Source of the DNA: Pseudooceanicola sp. HF7
Lineage (GTDB): Bacteria > Pseudomonadota > Alphaproteobacteria > Rhodobacterales > Rhodobacteraceae
Length of the DNA: 64,000 nt
Reading direction: 5' to 3'
Assembly: GCF_011806405.1 (NCBI RefSeq)
Contig: NZ_JAATOW010000012.1
Span: 62,001 to 126,000 of the forward strand
Positions 63,078 to 64,000 of this stretch are shown in pieces. Position 1 is the first letter of the stretch; every line of letters starts with the position of its first letter. The notes beneath the pieces were generated by a model. That model was given only the letters and a program-made list of their open reading frames with translations. It ran no database searches and was not told where the DNA came from. The position numbers and the translations under genes were made by a program.

Positions 63078-64000
63078 TCAGTCCAGCCAGCCAGCCAGGT
63101 TCGCCTCGATCCGTCCGGCAAGCGCCGCGATATGGGCGTCATCGTCGTTCAGGCAGGGGATGTAAGTGAAGCTCTCGCCGCCCGCCTCCATGAAGCTGTC
63201 GCGGATCTCCTCGTTGATCTCTTCCAGCGTCTCGATGCAATCGGCCGAAAAGGCCGGGGCGCAGATGGCGATCTTCTTGCGGCCCGATTCCGCAAGCCGC
63301 GCGACTTCTTCCACCGTGTAGGGCTGCAGCCATTCCTCCGGGCCGAACCGCGACTGGAAGGTCGTGATGATTCGGTCCTTGTCCCAGCCGAGCCGCTCGC
63401 GCAGCAGGCGAGTCGTCTTCTGACATTGGCAATGGTAGGGATCGCCCTCGTGCAGGTAGCGTTCCGGCAGGCCGTGGTAGGAACAGACCAGCACATCGGG
63501 CTGTTCGGGCAGGGCGCGTTCCACCGATTGTGCCAGCGCATCGATATAGGTGGCATCGTCGAAATAGGGCGGCAGGGTCCGGCTGGCGGGCTGCCATTTC
63601 TCTGCCATCAGGCTGCGGAAGAACTGGTCGTTCGCGGTGGCGGTCGTCGCCCCGGCATATTGCGGGTAGAGCGGGCAGAACAGGATCTTGCTGCACCCCG
63701 CCTTGACCATCGCCTGCACCTTGGACTGGGTGGAGGGGTTGCCGTAGCGCATGCAGTAATCGACCATCACGTCTTCGCCGTAGCGATCGGCCAGCACCTG
63801 GGACAGCTTGGCATGCTGCTGCTTGGTGATGGTCAGCAGCGGGCTTTCATCCGCCTCCGTGTTCCAGATCGTCTTGTAGGCCGCGCCGCTTTTCTGGGGC
63901 CGGGTGCTCAGGATGATCCCCTGCAGGATCGGCTGCCATTTCCACTTGGGGTAATCGATCACCCGCGAATCCGACAGGAATTCTGACAGGTAGCGGCGCA
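63078..64000 (-). CDS. hemH: Ferrochelatase (N-terminal part beyond window)
   Basis: HemH inserts ferrous iron into protoporphyrin IX, the last step of heme synthesis; HemJ earlier in the window makes its substrate. The frame is open to the right edge, so the start is outside; 306 codons plus the stop are visible. The reading just before the visible MIDYPKWK is RRYLSEFLSDSR, typical of ferrochelatases. Signature segments are DVLVCSYHGLPERYLHEGDPYHCQC and FQSRFGPEEWLQPYT. CAPAFSADCIETLEEI near the C-terminus is also a family landmark. Confidence 0.94.
   Translation of the reverse strand, partial: RRYLSEFLSDSRVIDYPKWKWQPILQGIILSTRPQKSGAAYKTIWNTEADESPLLTITKQQHAKLSQVLADRYGEDVMVDYCMRYGNPSTQSKVQAMVKAGCSKILFCPLYPQYAGATTATANDQFFRSLMAEKWQPASRTLPPYFDDATYIDALAQSVERALPEQPDVLVCSYHGLPERYLHEGDPYHCQCQKTTRLLRERLGWDKDRIITTFQSRFGPEEWLQPYTVEEVARLAESGRKKIAICAPAFSADCIETLEEINEEIRDSFMEAGGESFTYIPCLNDDDAHIAALAGRIEANLAGWLD

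Noticed and set aside
1-64000. tRNA or rRNA genes, CRISPR arrays, insertion sequences, prophage or defence-system islands
   Set aside because: Gaps are short, and none shows cloverleaf features, regular spaced repeats, transposase or integrase motifs, or known defence genes. The window is core chromosome.

Overview
This 64 kb window is a stretch of core chromosome from a high-GC alphaproteobacterium. The gene content and order point to Rhodobacterales (Roseobacter/Rhodobacter group): an alphaproteobacterial-type addB-addA pair behind tsaE and two sugar-activation genes, hslV and hslU split by a membrane-protein gene, hrcA-grpE divergent from rph-rdgB-hemW, and mnmE-mnmG-rsmG-parA-parB beside rho and hemJ. 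I see no insertion sequences, prophage, CRISPR array, rRNA or tRNA genes. Nearly all DNA is coding and the style is uniform, so there is no sign of a recently acquired island.

Layout. 1-2907: putA (runs off the left edge) and a divergent Lrp/AsnC-type regulator. 2922-6473: the lower beta-ketoadipate branch, a pcaR-like IclR regulator divergent from pcaI-pcaJ-pcaF, with a clear inverted-repeat operator between them. 6537-15420: tsaE, an AmgK-like kinase, a MurU-like nucleotidyltransferase, addB and addA, packed with overlaps, then trxA with its own promoter and terminator. 15430-24124: a sugar-transferase-like protein, hslV / membrane protein / hslU behind a heat-shock-type promoter, an epimerase, and the smr-mltA-tim44 row opposite fxsA and secB. 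24239-26940: maf-aroE-coaE-dnaQ, read leftward.

26941-27377 is the most interesting non-coding stretch. It is AT-rich for this genome, has a perfect DnaA box plus several near matches, and holds six GANTC sites in 105 bases. The flanking operons diverge from it, and it lies 2-6 kb from three parS-type palindromes and from parAB. I interpret it as the chromosomal replication origin (oriC).

27378-34798: hemJ, rho, mnmE, mnmG, rsmG, parA, parB, all rightward. Two perfect parS palindromes and one near-perfect copy sit inside mnmE, at the mnmG start and inside rsmG. 34782-42175: ybaN, hemW, rdgB and rph leftward, hrcA and grpE rightward, mutS leftward. 42312-50339: a malic enzyme fused to a phosphotransacetylase-like domain, a ribokinase-family kinase, a small secreted protein, an SCP2 protein, argG, a membrane protein and ilvA. 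50390-52157: an Hpt protein divergent from a receiver-PP2C (SpoIIE-type) phosphatase, a likely phosphorelay/partner-switching input. 52209-58691: two Nudix hydrolases, Hsp33, CCA-adding enzyme, an ABC exporter and a RumA-type RNA methyltransferase. 58778-64000: two L,D-transpeptidase-family proteins, an SDR/AraC pair, a CAP-domain lipoprotein, a 60-residue secreted or membrane protein, and hemH running off the right edge.

I did not find a convincing new multi-gene system. The best leads are the origin with its dense methylation sites, parS sites built into coding sequence, the Hpt/receiver-phosphatase pair, the pcaR operator, a dispersed 31-base repeat, and an 11-base-period repeat downstream of argG. 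Functions are assigned by reading motifs and recalling families; no database search was run.
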